From Comamonadaceae bacterium (GTDB taxonomy: Bacteria; Pseudomonadota; Gammaproteobacteria; Burkholderiales; Burkholderiaceae_C): 64,000 bases of DNA. The notes below the pieces were generated by a model. It was not told the DNA's origin, did not search any database, and saw nothing but the letters and a program-made list of their open reading frames with translations. Shown in pieces: positions 9,219-17,417 of this stretch (its first letter is position 1; the number at the start of each line of letters is the position of its first letter). The stretch is from assembly GCA_015999985.1 (NCBI GenBank), contig JAECRA010000009.1:24236-88235 (forward strand), written 5' to 3'. The translations under genes were made by a program, and so were the position numbers.

Positions 9219-9845
9219 TCAATGAAGGTGCCGAGGACGACGGCCACCGCCGTGACCCGCGCCACCGGCGCCCGGACTACGCGGCGGCTTGCCAAGATTC
9301 AGCGAACTGGTGAGGGCTGTGAAACGGTCAGAAAAGAGCTTGTCGATCTCTTGCACCACGCCGCCGAGCTCAGCCCCATCAAAATGGCGCTCCATCAGGT
9401 GCACGACATCTTCCACCAGAAGATCGCGCTGCGCCTGCATGATGGCCTCTGGCGTAGGGCCCACGAAGAGCAGCACGAAATCGTCCCGCGACTCTCTGCC
9501 GGCGCTTTCGTCTTCCTCGTCGAACTGAGCGTCGTAGAAGGTGATTTCAATCTGCGCGCCTGCTTCGGAAAGCTCGTTCAAGTTCATACAGAGCTCGTCC
9601 AGTTGGTGGCGAAAATCCTCTTCGCCCTGCAGAGTCCAGCACATTTGCAGCAAATGTTCACGCGGATTGAAGCGGATTCCTGGCTCATCTTCATACAGAC
9701 TGGTCGCCCCGTCGGCAAGCGATCTTGCGCCAGCGTACTTCCACAGGGGCTTGAGCGCCTCCTGCAGGGTGTCGAAGTCGACATCGGAGCGCAGTTTCAC
9801 GTCGCCATGCACGTGGATTTCGAAAGGTGCGTCTTGATGATTCAT
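9219..9845 (-). CDS. Conserved hypothetical protein, acidic, Burkholderiales type
   Basis: A 208-residue soluble protein with no signal peptide or membrane helix. The N-terminus MNHQDAPFEIHVHGDVKLR and the regularly spaced hydrophobic residues look like a genuine folded domain, with an alternating strand/helix pattern and a very acidic centre (FDEEDESAGRESRDD). The tail after about residue 185 is low-complexity, Gly/Pro/Arg/His-rich and ends RRPRHLH. I do not recognise a function. It is a single-gene unit upstream of the MFS gene on the same strand. Confidence 0.75.
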   Translation of the reverse strand: MNHQDAPFEIHVHGDVKLRSDVDFDTLQEALKPLWKYAGARSLADGATSLYEDEPGIRFNPREHLLQMCWTLQGEEDFRHQLDELCMNLNELSEAGAQIEITFYDAQFDEEDESAGRESRDDFVLLFVGPTPEAIMQAQRDLLVEDVVHLMERHFDGAELGGVVQEIDKLFSDRFTALTSSLNLGKPPRSPGAGGAGHGGGRRPRHLH

Positions 9846-10331
9846 GGCCTATTACTCTCTTGGTGCGCCTGACCGGGGTTAACCGGCACGCTCCTTCGCA
9901 GGAAAGCGGCGGACTTCAGGTCCGAGGCAGAATTCATTGATATCGATAGCTAATGACCCTATTGTCCTGCATTGGCGCTGGCTTGACTTTTTCCTGGTCG
10001 TGCCTGCTTCGTCGCCACCTCCGCCCGCAAGACGGTTGGACTGCAATCCCCCACGGCTGGGCTTCCAGTTTCGTCCTCACAGGGCGATGTCTCAATCAGC
10101 CCTATCGCCATCCCCGCGTCGCTGAGCAACGCCGCTTGGAACGAATTCATAGGTTCCCAAAGGCTCAAAATGACGGTGGGGTCAAGCAGCAGTTAGTCTA
10201 TTTTTAAGGGTAGATTACCGCTTCGGCCCAAGAGTACGGAAATATTGCTTTGTGCCCCATTGCACGGCTTTTTCCGTCTCCTGAACGTTTTCACTGCCCG
10301 CCCCGAAAAACTGCGTCCAGCCAGCATCAAG
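9846..10331. other. Gene-poor intergenic stretch
   Basis: 486 bases between the hypothetical gene (minus) and the DUF333/MliC gene (plus). Short frames on both strands lack ribosome-binding sites and recognisable sequence. It should contain both divergent promoters. I see nothing else in it. Confidence 0.5.
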
Positions 10332-11081
10332 ATGCACACAGTCCACTCACCATCCGTGTTTTCCTTGCGCCACTCCCTTCTTGCGTTCGCCATGCTTGTC
10401 GGCGCAGCTTTAGGGGTCAATAGTGTGTTCGCCCAGGCACCCGCCGTGCAGCTTGCCAACCCGGCATCACAACACTGCGTCAGCCAAGGTGGCAAGTCGC
10501 AGATAGAAAAGAACCCCGGTGGAGGCCAGTACGGCATCTGCGTCTTTGGCGGCAACCGCATGTGCGAGGAATGGGCCATGCTGCGCGGCCAATGCCCCGT
10601 GGGTGGTCTCCGGGTCGCGGGTTATGTCACGCCTGCATCCAGGTTCTGTGCCATCACAGGCGGAACCTATAAGGTCACCAGCGGAACGAACACGCCGGCC
10701 GAGATGGGCACCTGCACACTTATCAGTGGCAAGACCTGCTCTGCGAGCGCCTATTTCAAAGGCACCTGCACGGCAGGCCAAAATCAGAGGGCCGCAGATG
10801 CGGGCGCGCAGCGCGCCAAGCAAGCTCAGCCCATTGCGGTGAAATATTCCTGCGCAGGGTCTAAAACGATTGCGGCAGAATTTTTCAATGACAGCAAACC
10901 CGCACAAGTGCGGCTGGCCCTCTCCGACGGGCGTACGTTCACCCTTCCACAGGTCGTATCGGCCGATGGCGGGCGTTACGCGAGTGCATCGGAAACTCTG
11001 GTGTTCTGGACCAAAGGCCGAACCGCTTTCATGCAAGAGGGCGGGACCGCAAGCTACGCGGACTGCCTGGAAAAACGTTAA
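10332..11081 (+). CDS. Secreted DUF333 (two copies) plus MliC-like lysozyme-inhibitor protein
   Basis: Envelope protein of 249 residues starting at the ATG at 10332, where a clear signal peptide begins (RHSLLAFAMLVGAALG to VFAQ). Two successive DUF333 units follow, each with the pattern NPAS-x-C/SRFC ... GG ... G-x-C ... C-x-E/S-x-A (about residues 40-85 and 95-145). The last 80 residues look like an MliC domain (YSCAGSKTIAAEFFND ... C near the end), the fold of membrane-bound inhibitors of C-type lysozyme. There is no lipobox cysteine after the cleavage region, so it is probably periplasmic. Role inferred: defence against lysozyme. Confidence 0.82.
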   Translation: MHTVHSPSVFSLRHSLLAFAMLVGAALGVNSVFAQAPAVQLANPASQHCVSQGGKSQIEKNPGGGQYGICVFGGNRMCEEWAMLRGQCPVGGLRVAGYVTPASRFCAITGGTYKVTSGTNTPAEMGTCTLISGKTCSASAYFKGTCTAGQNQRAADAGAQRAKQAQPIAVKYSCAGSKTIAAEFFNDSKPAQVRLALSDGRTFTLPQVVSADGGRYASASETLVFWTKGRTAFMQEGGTASYADCLEKR

Positions 11082-11151
11082 GCATTCCCTCACGATACGA
11101 GCCCCTGTATCGCGCCGTCCCTGACCAATTTTTTTAACGGTCAAGGCCCAC

Positions 11152-11190
11152 AAAAAAGCCGCACCTGCGTGAGCCGGTGCGGCTTTTAAA
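11152..11190. terminator. Bidirectional rho-independent terminator
   Basis: Stem AAAAGCCGCACC pairs perfectly with GGTGCGGCTTTT around a 10-base loop. A run of six A on the left gives a T tract for minus-strand transcripts, ending tRNA-Leu; on the plus strand it ends the MliC-type gene. Confidence 0.88.
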
Positions 11191-11191
11191 T

Positions 11192-11278
11192 TGGTGCCCG
11201 AGGCCGGAATCGAACCGGCACGACCGTGAAGTCGAGGGATTTTAAGTCCCTTGTGTCTACCGATTTCACCACTCGGGC
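11192..11278 (-). tRNA. tRNA-Leu (anticodon UAA)
   Basis: 87 bases with encoded CCA. Acceptor arms GCCCGAG and CTCGGGC pair; the anticodon stem GGGAC/ATCCC-type arm encloses loop CTTAAAA with anticodon TAA; the long variable arm CTCGACTTCACGGTCG marks a class II tRNA; the T loop GGTTCGATTCC is standard. The terminator at 11152-11190 lies immediately downstream. Confidence 0.97.
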
Positions 11279-11544
11279 TTAACGCGCAATGCGTCAACAC
11301 TACCTCTGTCTGGTTCAGTCCCTTAGGGAAGAAGCAGAAAAGAATCAGCAGGCCGGGATTTTATGTCAGATGTGCCCGCCAATTCGTCACGCGAACGAAA
11401 GAAGAGGAACGGCAAACTGAAATGCCTGTTCCGGGGAGCGGGCCATAAAGCCAGACCAGACTGCGGAATAAGCATATGAAGCGGAGGCAGTTGCGCTCTG
11501 ATAAGCTGAACAATCCCTTGTTAAAACCACTCACTGGTGCCCAC

Positions 11545-12510
11545 ATGCAACGTCGAGACATTCTTAACTCCGCAGCGCTAGGCGCTCTGGCTCTCACGAG
11601 CGGCCTTGTATCAGCCCAGTCACCTGCCCGAAATCTGCGGGTGCTGGTTCCCACCGGACCTGGCGGCATCACGGACATCATGCAACGCGCCGCGCTGCCT
11701 GTCGTGGAAAAGGAATTAGGCCAGACTGTGGTACTGGATTACAAGCCTGGAGCGGCCGGTATTGCGGCCATCCAGACTGGCCTGGGTAGCCCCGCAGATG
11801 GCAGCACCGTCATCGGTGTCTACACCTCGCTGGCCTTCAACCCATGGACTTATTCGAAGCTGTCCTACGACACCTTCAAGGATCTGGAAATGGTCTCGCT
11901 CCTCGTCAACATTCCGTTGGTGCTGGCGGTGGGGCCGGCTGTGCCCGTGAAGACCATGAGCGAATTGGTCGCCTGGGGCCGTGCGAACCCAGGAAAGCTC
12001 ACCATCGCAGCCTCCGGGTTAGGCGGTGGATCGCATTTGGGTGGGCTCTTGCTCTCCATGTCAGGTGGCTTCGACGTCACCGTGGTGCCCTACAAAGGTG
12101 GCGCCGCCGCCCTGCCCGACTTGCTGGCCGGAAGGGTCGCCTTGATGCTCGATGCTTATCAGACACTGCGTCCGCATGCTGAGTCTGGCCGTCTCACCCT
12201 GCTCGGGGTTTCCAGCCCGCGGAGACAAGAATTCGCACCAGATCTTCCACCCATCTCGGATACGCTTCCCGGCTACGCAACGGCCTCGTGGCAGGGCGTG
12301 GCGGTACGGGCGGGCACGCCCGCCGCTGAAAAGGAACGCATTTCCAAAGCCTACGCACGCGCCATGCGTGACCCCACCATCCGAGCCAACCTCATCGCCC
12401 AAGGCCTGGAGCCTGCCGGCAGCACGCCCAAAGAGTTCACGGACGTCTTGCAGGCCGACTACGAGAAGTGGGGTCCGGTCATACGCAAGGCTGGACTGAA
12501 GAACGATTGA
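11545..12510 (+). CDS. Orphan TctC/Bug-family solute-binding protein
   Basis: Periplasmic binding protein of the tripartite tricarboxylate (Bug) family. I chose the ATG at 11545 since it begins a Tat-like signal (MQRRDILNSAALGALAL, cleavage after SAQS). The mature part has the family loop VPTGPGGITDIMQRA, the YKPGAAG loop and the VPYKGGAAALPDLLAG segment near residue 180. 321 residues. No TctA/TctB permease is near. It is followed after 4 bases by an HCCA-isomerase-like gene, so the pair likely forms an operon. Ligand unknown. Confidence 0.92.
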   Translation: MQRRDILNSAALGALALTSGLVSAQSPARNLRVLVPTGPGGITDIMQRAALPVVEKELGQTVVLDYKPGAAGIAAIQTGLGSPADGSTVIGVYTSLAFNPWTYSKLSYDTFKDLEMVSLLVNIPLVLAVGPAVPVKTMSELVAWGRANPGKLTIAASGLGGGSHLGGLLLSMSGGFDVTVVPYKGGAAALPDLLAGRVALMLDAYQTLRPHAESGRLTLLGVSSPRRQEFAPDLPPISDTLPGYATASWQGVAVRAGTPAAEKERISKAYARAMRDPTIRANLIAQGLEPAGSTPKEFTDVLQADYEKWGPVIRKAGLKND

Positions 12511-12514
12511 CGCC

Positions 12515-13141
12515 ATGGACCGCCCAGAGGAGCCAGCGCCGATCGGCTACTACTACTCCGTACGATCCGTCTATGCGTACCTGGGCGCCGCACGCATCAC
12601 AGAGCTTGCTCGCCAAAGTGGCCGCAAACTGCGGCATCTGCCCATAGACTTGTCGCAGGTCGTTCCCGCTTTCGGTAGTACGCCGTTTGCAGAGCGCAGT
12701 GCTCGTCGGCGCGCGCATCAGTTTGAAGTTGAGGTCAAGAGGTGGAGTGATTGGCTGCAGATTCCTGTGGTCCTGCATCCAGTGCATCACCACGGCGACA
12801 GGTTGCTGCCATCGTCGTGCGTACTGGCGGCCCAAGCTTTAGGCCTGGACGTCGATGGGTTTTCCCTCGCCCTGCTCACCGCTCTCTGGCGGGATGACAG
12901 AGATATCGGCCATGAAGATGTGCTGGCCTGCATTGCGAAAGATTGCGGCATATCGCCCGGCGCCATGTTGGATTTGGCGCATTCGGAACAGATACAAAAA
13001 CAATTTCAGCAGTGCACTGAAAAGGCCATCTCAGAAGGTGTGCCAGGCTCGCCCACCTATATCGTCGACGATGAACTGTATTTCGGGCAGGACAGGCTGA
13101 TGTTTGTGGAACGCCACTTGACGCTGGAGGCTGGCGTTTAG
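12515..13141 (+). CDS. 2-hydroxychromene-2-carboxylate isomerase-like DsbA-fold protein
   Basis: 208 residues of the kappa-GST/DsbA thioredoxin fold used by HCCA isomerases. The N-terminus YYYSVRSVYAYLG corresponds to the FDxxSPYSYL active region, with a serine in place of the CxxC of oxidoreductases. The C-terminal GVPGSPTYIVDDELYFGQDRL is diagnostic of the family. No signal peptide, so cytosolic and likely glutathione-dependent. In the HCCA pathway it isomerises a naphthalene-derived intermediate; no other gene of that pathway is near, so the substrate here is open. It starts 4 bases after the Bug gene. Confidence 0.85.
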   Translation: MDRPEEPAPIGYYYSVRSVYAYLGAARITELARQSGRKLRHLPIDLSQVVPAFGSTPFAERSARRRAHQFEVEVKRWSDWLQIPVVLHPVHHHGDRLLPSSCVLAAQALGLDVDGFSLALLTALWRDDRDIGHEDVLACIAKDCGISPGAMLDLAHSEQIQKQFQQCTEKAISEGVPGSPTYIVDDELYFGQDRLMFVERHLTLEAGV

Positions 13142-13211
13142 TGCCGTGAAAAACCAGATCACGGGAAGGCCCCTATTGGCGAAGCTTGCTGGCCCACCCT
13201 AGACTTTGCGC

Positions 13212-13904
13212 ATGTGCACCCGATACGTCGCACCAGAAGAGCGGGAGATTGAAGCCGTTTGGCACATCGGTGGGCGCAACCTGCCCCACTGGGATCGCAA
13301 TGTGTTCCCACGTTCAAAAGGCGTTTACATCCGGCGAGCGCGCGACGATGCGGAATACAGCAAGGAACTAGTCGTCGGCCAATGGGGTTTGATCCCCTGG
13401 TTTGCCAAGGAAGCCAAGCTCAAATACTCCACCAGCAATGCCAGATCCGAAGAGCTCAGCGAGAAAGCGAGCTACAAGGAGCCTTGGGCACGCGGACAGC
13501 GCTGCATCATCCCCGCCTCTACGTTCGATGAGCCCAATTGGGAGACGGGCAAGAATATCTGGTGGAAGTTCGCACGCAAAGACGGACTGCCATGGGGCTT
13601 GGCTGGCTTGTGGAGCATCTGGACGGATAAATCTACGGGAGAGATTTACGATAGCTACACCATGCTCACGTTGAATGCGGATGCCCATCCCATCATGAGC
13701 CGCATGCATAAACCTGATCCCAAGTTAGCTGCGGACAAGCAAGACAAACGAAGTGTCATCTCGATAGAACCCGAGCATGTGGACCTATGGCTCACGGGGA
13801 CTATTGATGAGGTCGAGCCACTATTGCGAGCGCCTGCCATGGAGATTTTGGATGCCTACCCAGAAGGCTATTCCCGCGGATCTGACGAACTGCTTCTGCC
13901 CTAG
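13212..13904 (+). CDS. SOS-response-associated peptidase (SRAP/HMCES-like, YedK family)
   Basis: SRAP proteins cross-link through Cys2 to abasic sites in single-stranded DNA. The ATG at 13212 gives MCTRYV with Cys2 directly after the initiator Met; an upstream TTG in frame would bury the cysteine and is rejected. The conserved TSNARSE segment (about residue 75), the WGLIPW motif, and IIPASTFDEP, which supplies the glutamate, are present. The usual HxRMPV segment is replaced by HPIMSRMHKPD, so this is a divergent branch. 230 residues, single gene. Confidence 0.9.
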   Translation: MCTRYVAPEEREIEAVWHIGGRNLPHWDRNVFPRSKGVYIRRARDDAEYSKELVVGQWGLIPWFAKEAKLKYSTSNARSEELSEKASYKEPWARGQRCIIPASTFDEPNWETGKNIWWKFARKDGLPWGLAGLWSIWTDKSTGEIYDSYTMLTLNADAHPIMSRMHKPDPKLAADKQDKRSVISIEPEHVDLWLTGTIDEVEPLLRAPAMEILDAYPEGYSRGSDELLLP

Positions 13905-13927
13905 CCGGGCAAGTGGGGAAACAAGGC

Positions 13928-13933
13928 TATAAT
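13928..13933 (+). promoter_or_regulatory. Possible -10 box for tRNA-Cys
   Basis: A perfect TATAAT lies about 70 bases before tRNA-Cys in the space after the SRAP gene. No good -35 hexamer is visible at the right distance, so this is tentative. Confidence 0.35.
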
Positions 13934-14001
13934 TTAAAGCTCAGCTATGACTGGCGCTTGGGGGATTTTTTAAAAACTCCTTGATGCCCGTTATTCAGCA
14001 T

Positions 14002-14075
14002 GGCGCGATAGCAAAGCGGTTATGCAACGGATTGCAAATCCGTCTAGTCCGGTTCGACTCCGGATCGCGCCTCCA
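14002..14075 (+). tRNA. tRNA-Cys (anticodon GCA)
   Basis: 74 bases with encoded CCA. Acceptor GGCGCGA pairs with TCGCGCC, discriminator T. The anticodon arm ACGGATTGCAAATCCGT has loop anticodon GCA. The T arm CCGGTTCGACTCCGG is standard. A terminator follows at 14087. Confidence 0.97.
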
Positions 14076-14086
14076 AGGTTTCATAC

Positions 14087-14121
14087 GCCTCAGCACCCTT
14101 TTGGGTTCTGAGGCGTTTTGA
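14087..14121 (+). terminator. Rho-independent terminator after tRNA-Cys
   Basis: ACGCCTCAG pairs with CTGAGGCGT, with an inner CACCC/GGGTT partial stem and a TTTT loop, followed by TTTTG. It lies 11 bases after the tRNA. Confidence 0.8.
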
Positions 14122-14137
14122 CGTTTGGGCGTTAATG

Positions 14138-14162
14138 CTCACTACCAACGGTTGGTAGTGAG
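14138..14162. repeat. 25-base palindrome between tRNA-Cys and convergent gene
   Basis: CTCACTACCAAC and GTTGGTAGTGAG form a perfect 12-bp inverted repeat around one G. There is no T tract on either side, so it is not a classic terminator. It lies 32 bases beyond the stop of the minus-strand endonuclease-like gene. Operator or transcript-end hairpin. Confidence 0.6.
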
Positions 14163-14194
14163 TCTGGCTTCATAAGAACAAGCCACCACAGCGT

Positions 14195-15289
14195 TCAACC
14201 TTTGCTGTCGGGACGCGGGACATCTCCTACGTCTGCGCCTTCTTCCGCCAGAAATTCGGCCGTTTCTACCTTGTCCTTGGACTCGACTTCCAAGCCCTCC
14301 TGCAAATCTGCGTTGGCGGGGTGGTATTGCACTTCCAACAAAACAGGAAAATGGTCTGAGTCAATCGACGGCAGGCGCGCTACCTCGACGACCTGAAAGT
14401 GGTCGCTATGAAAGAAGTGATCAAGCGGCCAGCGGGCAAAGAAATAATTCGCATGGAAGCTGTTGTACATCCCTCGGCCCACGCGTGGGTCAAGCAGTCG
14501 ACTGATCTTGCGGAACATGCGTGTGGTGGGCGACCAGGCGACGTCGTTCAAGTCGCCCGTGACAATCACAGGCCCTTTTTCTTCTTGCAGGCTCTTGGCA
14601 ATCAGGAGCAGCTCTACGTCGCGCTCGGTGGATTCTTCGTTTTCAGTGGGGCTGGGCGGAGCAGGATGCAGAAAATGCATTCGCACCACCAATGAATCAG
14701 TGACATGCACACTCGCGTGAATGCTGGGCACGTCGGGCTCCACCAGGTAGGTGATTTCCTCATCGCTCAATTTGAGGCGCGAGTAGACGTGCATACCGTA
14801 CAGGTTGTCCAGCGGACAAGTTATGCGGTAGGGATAGTCTTGCTCCAGCGGTTGCAACTGCTGCTGCCACCAGGCGTCCGTTTCCAAAGTGACCAGGACG
14901 TCAGGGCGGTGTTGCTGGACCAGATCAATCAGAGCGCGCGCATTGCGATTAGGCGTGAGGACATTGCAGGCCATGACACGCAGGTGTGGGTCGTCAGTTC
15001 CAGGAGACGCACTCATGACTTCGCGCTTGAATAACGGCGTGTAGGGCAAGATCCACCACGCTTGATAAAGCAAGGTGAGAAAAAACACCAGTTGGAGCCC
15101 CCATTCCCAGTGCCCAGTCACCGCCGAAACAGCAGTGCCTACACTCCCCAATAAAGACAGCAGCGCCAGTTGCAAGCGGGGAAAGTCCCATATGCGTACC
15201 CACCATGCCGGGCTTTTCAGCCACGGCAATAAGGTGGCAATGATCAGGAAACCAGCCAGCGCCGAGAGGGTCCAGAGCAAAAAACTCAT
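14195..15289 (-). CDS. Membrane-anchored endonuclease/exonuclease/phosphatase-family protein
   Basis: 364 residues. Three N-terminal hydrophobic segments (about 4-22, 38-58, 64-85) anchor the protein; the rest is an EEP-superfamily domain, probably on the periplasmic side. Catalytic motifs in order: VMACNVLTPN (Asn), VTLETD (metal-binding Glu), VTGDLND (Asp/Asn pair) and IDSDHFPVL (terminal Asp-His). The C-terminal 45 residues are acidic and low-complexity. The family hydrolyses phosphodiesters including lipid headgroups and nucleic acids; the substrate cannot be told. Confidence 0.85.
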   Translation of the reverse strand: MSFLLWTLSALAGFLIIATLLPWLKSPAWWVRIWDFPRLQLALLSLLGSVGTAVSAVTGHWEWGLQLVFFLTLLYQAWWILPYTPLFKREVMSASPGTDDPHLRVMACNVLTPNRNARALIDLVQQHRPDVLVTLETDAWWQQQLQPLEQDYPYRITCPLDNLYGMHVYSRLKLSDEEITYLVEPDVPSIHASVHVTDSLVVRMHFLHPAPPSPTENEESTERDVELLLIAKSLQEEKGPVIVTGDLNDVAWSPTTRMFRKISRLLDPRVGRGMYNSFHANYFFARWPLDHFFHSDHFQVVEVARLPSIDSDHFPVLLEVQYHPANADLQEGLEVESKDKVETAEFLAEEGADVGDVPRPDSKG

Positions 15290-15336
15290 GGGAGAAGCTT
15301 CATCGCAAAAAATCCCGGAACAACCCTCTCCGCTGC

Positions 15337-15909
15337 CTACTTGGCACGCAGAGTCTGAAGGGCATTCGTCCAGCGCAGCAATTCGTCGAGCATGGCTGTT
15401 GCGGACTGCTGGTTGATCGGGTTAGCGGCCAGCCCACCCTCTACCTCAAGCTGCTGCGCGACGTTCACCACCGAGACGCCTTCGAACATGGGCACCATCT
15501 TGAATGTGTTCACCAGGCCCTTGGCGACCTGCACGGACCTCATGCCGCCGGAGATGCCGGCGTAGCCGACAAAGCCCACAGGCTTGTAATTCCACTCACG
15601 CGCCAGGTAGGTCAATGCATTCAACAGGGAGGCCGGTGGTGCATAGTTGTATTCAGGCACCACGAAGACGAAAGCATCAGCCTCAGAGACGCTGGCGCTC
15701 CAGGCGCGCGTATGTTCATGCACGTAGCGGCCAAAGCGGGGATGCTCTGGCTCGTCGAAAACCGGAAGATTGAAAGATGCAAGGTCGACAAGTTTCGCGT
15801 CGAACCCGCCATGGCTCTGCGCCACCCCATGTGCCCACTCGGCAACTGCGGGTCCCACACGAACAGGACGTGTGCTGCAGATTAGGGTATGAAGGACAGG
15901 ACGTGTCAT
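15337..15909 (-). CDS. NAD(P)H-dependent FMN reductase family protein
   Basis: 190-residue flavodoxin-fold quinone/azo/chromate-reductase-like protein. The N-terminal phosphate-binding loop reads LICSTRPVRVGPAVAEW; the FMN-contacting segment VVPEYNYAPPASLLNALTYL and the GFVGYAGISGGMRS loop are family hallmarks. It lies 47 bases upstream of the membrane endonuclease gene on the same strand and could be co-transcribed. Physiological substrate unknown. Confidence 0.9.
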   Translation of the reverse strand: MTRPVLHTLICSTRPVRVGPAVAEWAHGVAQSHGGFDAKLVDLASFNLPVFDEPEHPRFGRYVHEHTRAWSASVSEADAFVFVVPEYNYAPPASLLNALTYLAREWNYKPVGFVGYAGISGGMRSVQVAKGLVNTFKMVPMFEGVSVVNVAQQLEVEGGLAANPINQQSATAMLDELLRWTNALQTLRAK

Positions 15910-16096
15910 GAATGTGCTTGATGAAGAATGAAAAATCGAGGAGGCTTGTGCTCCCGCGCTTCAGATAGTAGCCACCTTTTGGAATCCTTGGCTGGCGAGA
16001 GCTTATGCAAATGGCTGGCGCTTCTGCCAGGAACGGTGTTGAGAGATCCCCCCTGCCTGCTTGCCGACTAATACCAAAAAATACGAAAGAGACAAC

Positions 16097-17296
16097 ATGA
16101 GCTTGCCATTCAGCCAAATCAAGATACTGGACTTCATGCGTTATATAGCCGGGCCGTTTGCAAGCTTTCAGTTCGCGGTCTTGGGAGCAGAAGTCATCAA
16201 GGTGGAGCCCTTGGAAGGCGACCCTACCCGCGAGGTAACGGCAGACAAATCATTGGCTGACGCCAAGATGTCGCCCATGTTCCTGGCCATGAACCTCAAC
16301 AAGCGCAGCTTGGCGCTGGATTTGCGGTCGCCCCAGAGCATCTCCATCCTTCGTACCCTGGTCAAGGACATCGATGTCGTTTGCGAGAACTTCCGCCCTG
16401 GCGTTATGAAAGACATGGGCCTTGATTACGACACCTTGAAGGAGCTCAACCCGCGTCTGATCTATTGCTCTATTTCAGGGTTCGGCCAGAACGGACCCGA
16501 ACAGTACACCGCCGCCTTCGACGGCAAGATTCAGGCGATGTCTGGCGTGATGTCCATGAACGGCGACCCCGCAGGAGGGCCCATGCGCATCGGGTTTGCA
16601 GCTTGTGATCTGATGGCGGGGTCGACCGGCGCCTTCGCCATCGCCAGCGCGCTATTCGAGCGCGAGCGCACAGGAAAAGGTGCTTTCCTCGACGTCGCCA
16701 TGCTGGATTCAGCCCTGGCGTTCCTGTCATCGCAGGTGAGCGAAGCCACGATGACCGGCGTCAAGCACGCACAGATAGGAAATCAATCGGTCAGCCGCAA
16801 GCCCACAGGCAACAGGTTCAAAACTGGCGGCGGGGACATCGTGCTGGCAGTCATGAAGGAAAAGCAGTTCATCAATCTCATGCGAACGCTGGGACTTGGC
16901 GAAGCACTGCAAGACCCGCGATTTGCCAACTGGTCCACACGGATCGAGCATGAGCCGGCACTAAGGGAACTGATAGAAACCGCCATGTCGACCCAGAGCG
17001 CCGAGTACTGGGAAGAGACGCTCACCGCAGCTGACGTTCCTTGTGGGGCGATTCGCCGGGTCGATCAGATCATTCAGCACCCCCAACTCAAGCACCGTGC
17101 AGTGCTCCAGAAGGTCCAGACGCCGAAAGGTGAAGTTTCGATGGCTGTCGCTGGCTTTCAATGGCCAGACAAGGCTCCGACTATCGAAAACTGCGCGCCC
17201 TACCTCGGCCAGCACACTGATGAGATTCTTCGCGACGCCGGTTACAGCGCCGAGCAAATCCAACAACTTCGCGACCAGGGAACGCTTCAGGGCTAA
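16097..17296 (+). CDS. CoA-transferase family III (CaiB/BaiF)
   Basis: Moves CoA between acyl-CoA and a free carboxylic acid in the cytosol. The ATG at 16097 follows GAAAGAGA by 4 bases. The N-terminus DFMRYIAGPFASFQFAVLGAEVIKVE, the VCENFRPGVM motif and the ISGFGQNGP loop are class III signatures; the catalytic aspartate is in AACDLMAGSTGAFA near residue 176. 399 residues. It stands alone, divergent from the FMN reductase and convergent with the multicopper oxidase. Substrate pair unknown. Confidence 0.93.
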   Translation: MSLPFSQIKILDFMRYIAGPFASFQFAVLGAEVIKVEPLEGDPTREVTADKSLADAKMSPMFLAMNLNKRSLALDLRSPQSISILRTLVKDIDVVCENFRPGVMKDMGLDYDTLKELNPRLIYCSISGFGQNGPEQYTAAFDGKIQAMSGVMSMNGDPAGGPMRIGFAACDLMAGSTGAFAIASALFERERTGKGAFLDVAMLDSALAFLSSQVSEATMTGVKHAQIGNQSVSRKPTGNRFKTGGGDIVLAVMKEKQFINLMRTLGLGEALQDPRFANWSTRIEHEPALRELIETAMSTQSAEYWEETLTAADVPCGAIRRVDQIIQHPQLKHRAVLQKVQTPKGEVSMAVAGFQWPDKAPTIENCAPYLGQHTDEILRDAGYSAEQIQQLRDQGTLQG

Positions 17297-17417
17297 AGCG
17301 TCCACAGGCCTTCCATAGGCCTGAAGCAACGGTGCGTCTGCCTAGTGTGCTGCTAGCAAGTTCGACAGTAGTGGCGGCCTTGAACGAGAGAGGTCGCCAG
17401 GGCAGCCTTGTGGGAGC

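Noticed and set aside
17311..17330. Hairpin CAGGCCT/AGGCCTG after the CoA-transferase as terminator
   Set aside because: Seven-base stem only, no T tract; too weak to list as a terminator.
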